DNA of 5,996 nucleotides from Bacillota bacterium (lineage in GTDB: Bacteria > Bacillota > Clostridia > Lachnospirales > Lachnospiraceae), in the NCBI GenBank assembly GCA_023441145.1, contig JAEZQN010000243.1, positions 1-5,996 on the forward strand, in the 5' to 3' direction. A model generated the notes under the pieces. It was not told the DNA's origin. It did no database searches and worked only from the letters and a program-made list of their open reading frames with translations. A program made the translations under genes and the position numbers. This document shows, piece after piece, positions 5,591 through 5,996 of this stretch. The first letter of the stretch is position 1. Every line of letters starts with the position of its first letter.

Positions 5591-5996
5591 ATGCCATTTG
5601 AATTACTAGATGATGAAAAAATATCCTTGCTAAATGATAATCAACGGATACAGTATGAAAATGATTTGGATTCTTATAGAAACAGGGTTGCATTTGTTGA
5701 GCAAATGGAGAGGATAGAAAGTGCTCAAATGGATCCATATGAGGCGGTATTAGAGCCAATTCCTATCATAAAGCAAATTGATATTGAACCATACTCCAAA
5801 CAAGAATATGTTGCATGGATAAGTGATCCAATTGAAAAACTAGATGCTCCAATTGGGCCATATAAAATTGAAAAATATATTGTTTCATTAAATGAGCCAA
5901 TGAAAGAATTATATGCTCCAACTGGTTCATATAAAAAGACAAAATATAGTGTTTCACTAAGTGAGCCAATAAAAGAATTGGGTATACCAATAAGAT
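5591..5996 (+). CDS. N-terminal part of a tandem-repeat protein (3' truncated by window), candidate effector or surface protein
   Basis: An open frame from ATG 5591 runs 135 codons to the window edge without a stop, preceded by a strong AGGAGGG (5578-5584). The first 60 residues are charged and helical (QYENDLDSYRNRVAFVEQ at 21-38), without signal peptide or membrane segment. From residue 79 there are 23-residue tandem repeats: unit 1 is 79-101, unit 2 is 102-124, unit 3 starts at 125. The shared pattern is xPxxxLxAPxGxYKxxKYxVSLx. A diverged earlier unit may be present at about 55-78 (EPYSKQEYVAWIS matches the second half). I do not recognise the family. Placement straight after three WXG100-like genes suggests cargo of a type VII system or a partner of the small proteins, which is inference. 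Total length and C-terminal domain are unknown. Confidence 0.85.
   Translation, partial: MPFELLDDEKISLLNDNQRIQYENDLDSYRNRVAFVEQMERIESAQMDPYEAVLEPIPIIKQIDIEPYSKQEYVAWISDPIEKLDAPIGPYKIEKYIVSLNEPMKELYAPTGSYKKTKYSVSLSEPIKELGIPIR
5825..5996 (+). repeat. 69-bp tandem direct repeats coding for 23-residue units
   Basis: Two full units (5825-5893 and 5894-5962) and the first 34 bases of a third (5963-5996) are in frame. Units 1 and 2 match at 53 of 69 bases by hand count and at 12 of 23 residues. Conserved positions include Pro2, Leu6, Ala8, Pro9, Gly11, Tyr13, Lys14, Lys17, Tyr18 and Val-Ser-Leu 20-22. The array continues beyond the window. Confidence 0.85.

Noticed and set aside
5766..5990. Reverse-strand open frame with apparent HLVKHYI-type repeats
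   Set aside because: The repeats are the antisense of the 69-bp repeats in the + strand gene, which has a strong ribosome binding site; the reverse frame has none.

Overview
The window is AT-rich, with strong AGGAGG-type ribosome binding sites, TTGATT/TATAAT-type promoter elements, one TTG start and proteins rich in Lys, Ile, Asn and Glu. This points to a low-GC Gram-positive bacterium, most likely a member of the Clostridia (Lachnospiraceae-like, by inference). All convincing genes lie on the + strand.

Layout. (1) 1-1228: the 3' part of a peptide/nickel-type ABC transporter ATPase in which two nucleotide-binding domains are fused in one chain. It is closed by a probable terminator at 1244-1297. 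(2) 1403-1885: a separately placed 160-residue protein with a glycine-zipper-like hydrophobic segment and a C-terminal half that looks like a PH-like beta domain. (3) 1886-2429: a 544-base gap without an intact gene. It holds what looks like a decayed gene end (about 1934-2122, with in-frame stops), a terminator-like hairpin just after it (2133-2179), a well-formed extended -10 promoter (2242-2270) and a roughly 150-nt leader that can fold in two interleaved helices (2324-2380). (4) 2430-5996: a tightly packed cluster with good Shine-Dalgarno sites: a 187-residue coiled-coil protein, a 499-residue TPR protein, three helical proteins of 99-107 residues that resemble the WXG100/ESAT-6 group without a canonical WXG turn, a 12-bp perfect hairpin, and the start of a protein with 23-residue tandem repeats that runs off the window.

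Interpretation. The 2430-5996 cluster fits an accessory (effector/partner) module of a Bacillota type VII (Esx/T7SSb) secretion system. The small helical proteins would be secreted dimers or targeting partners, the coiled-coil protein another secreted or partner subunit, the TPR protein a cytosolic chaperone or adaptor, and the repeat protein the candidate cargo or surface effector. No core component (EssC ATPase, EssB, YukD, EsaA) is in the window, so the assignment rests on size, helical pattern, degenerate turn motifs and gene order. The most interesting points are the set of three different non-canonical WXG100-like proteins beside a TPR protein, the 23-residue repeat gene with mostly amino-acid-changing differences between copies, the intercistronic hairpin separating it from the small genes, and the structured leader.
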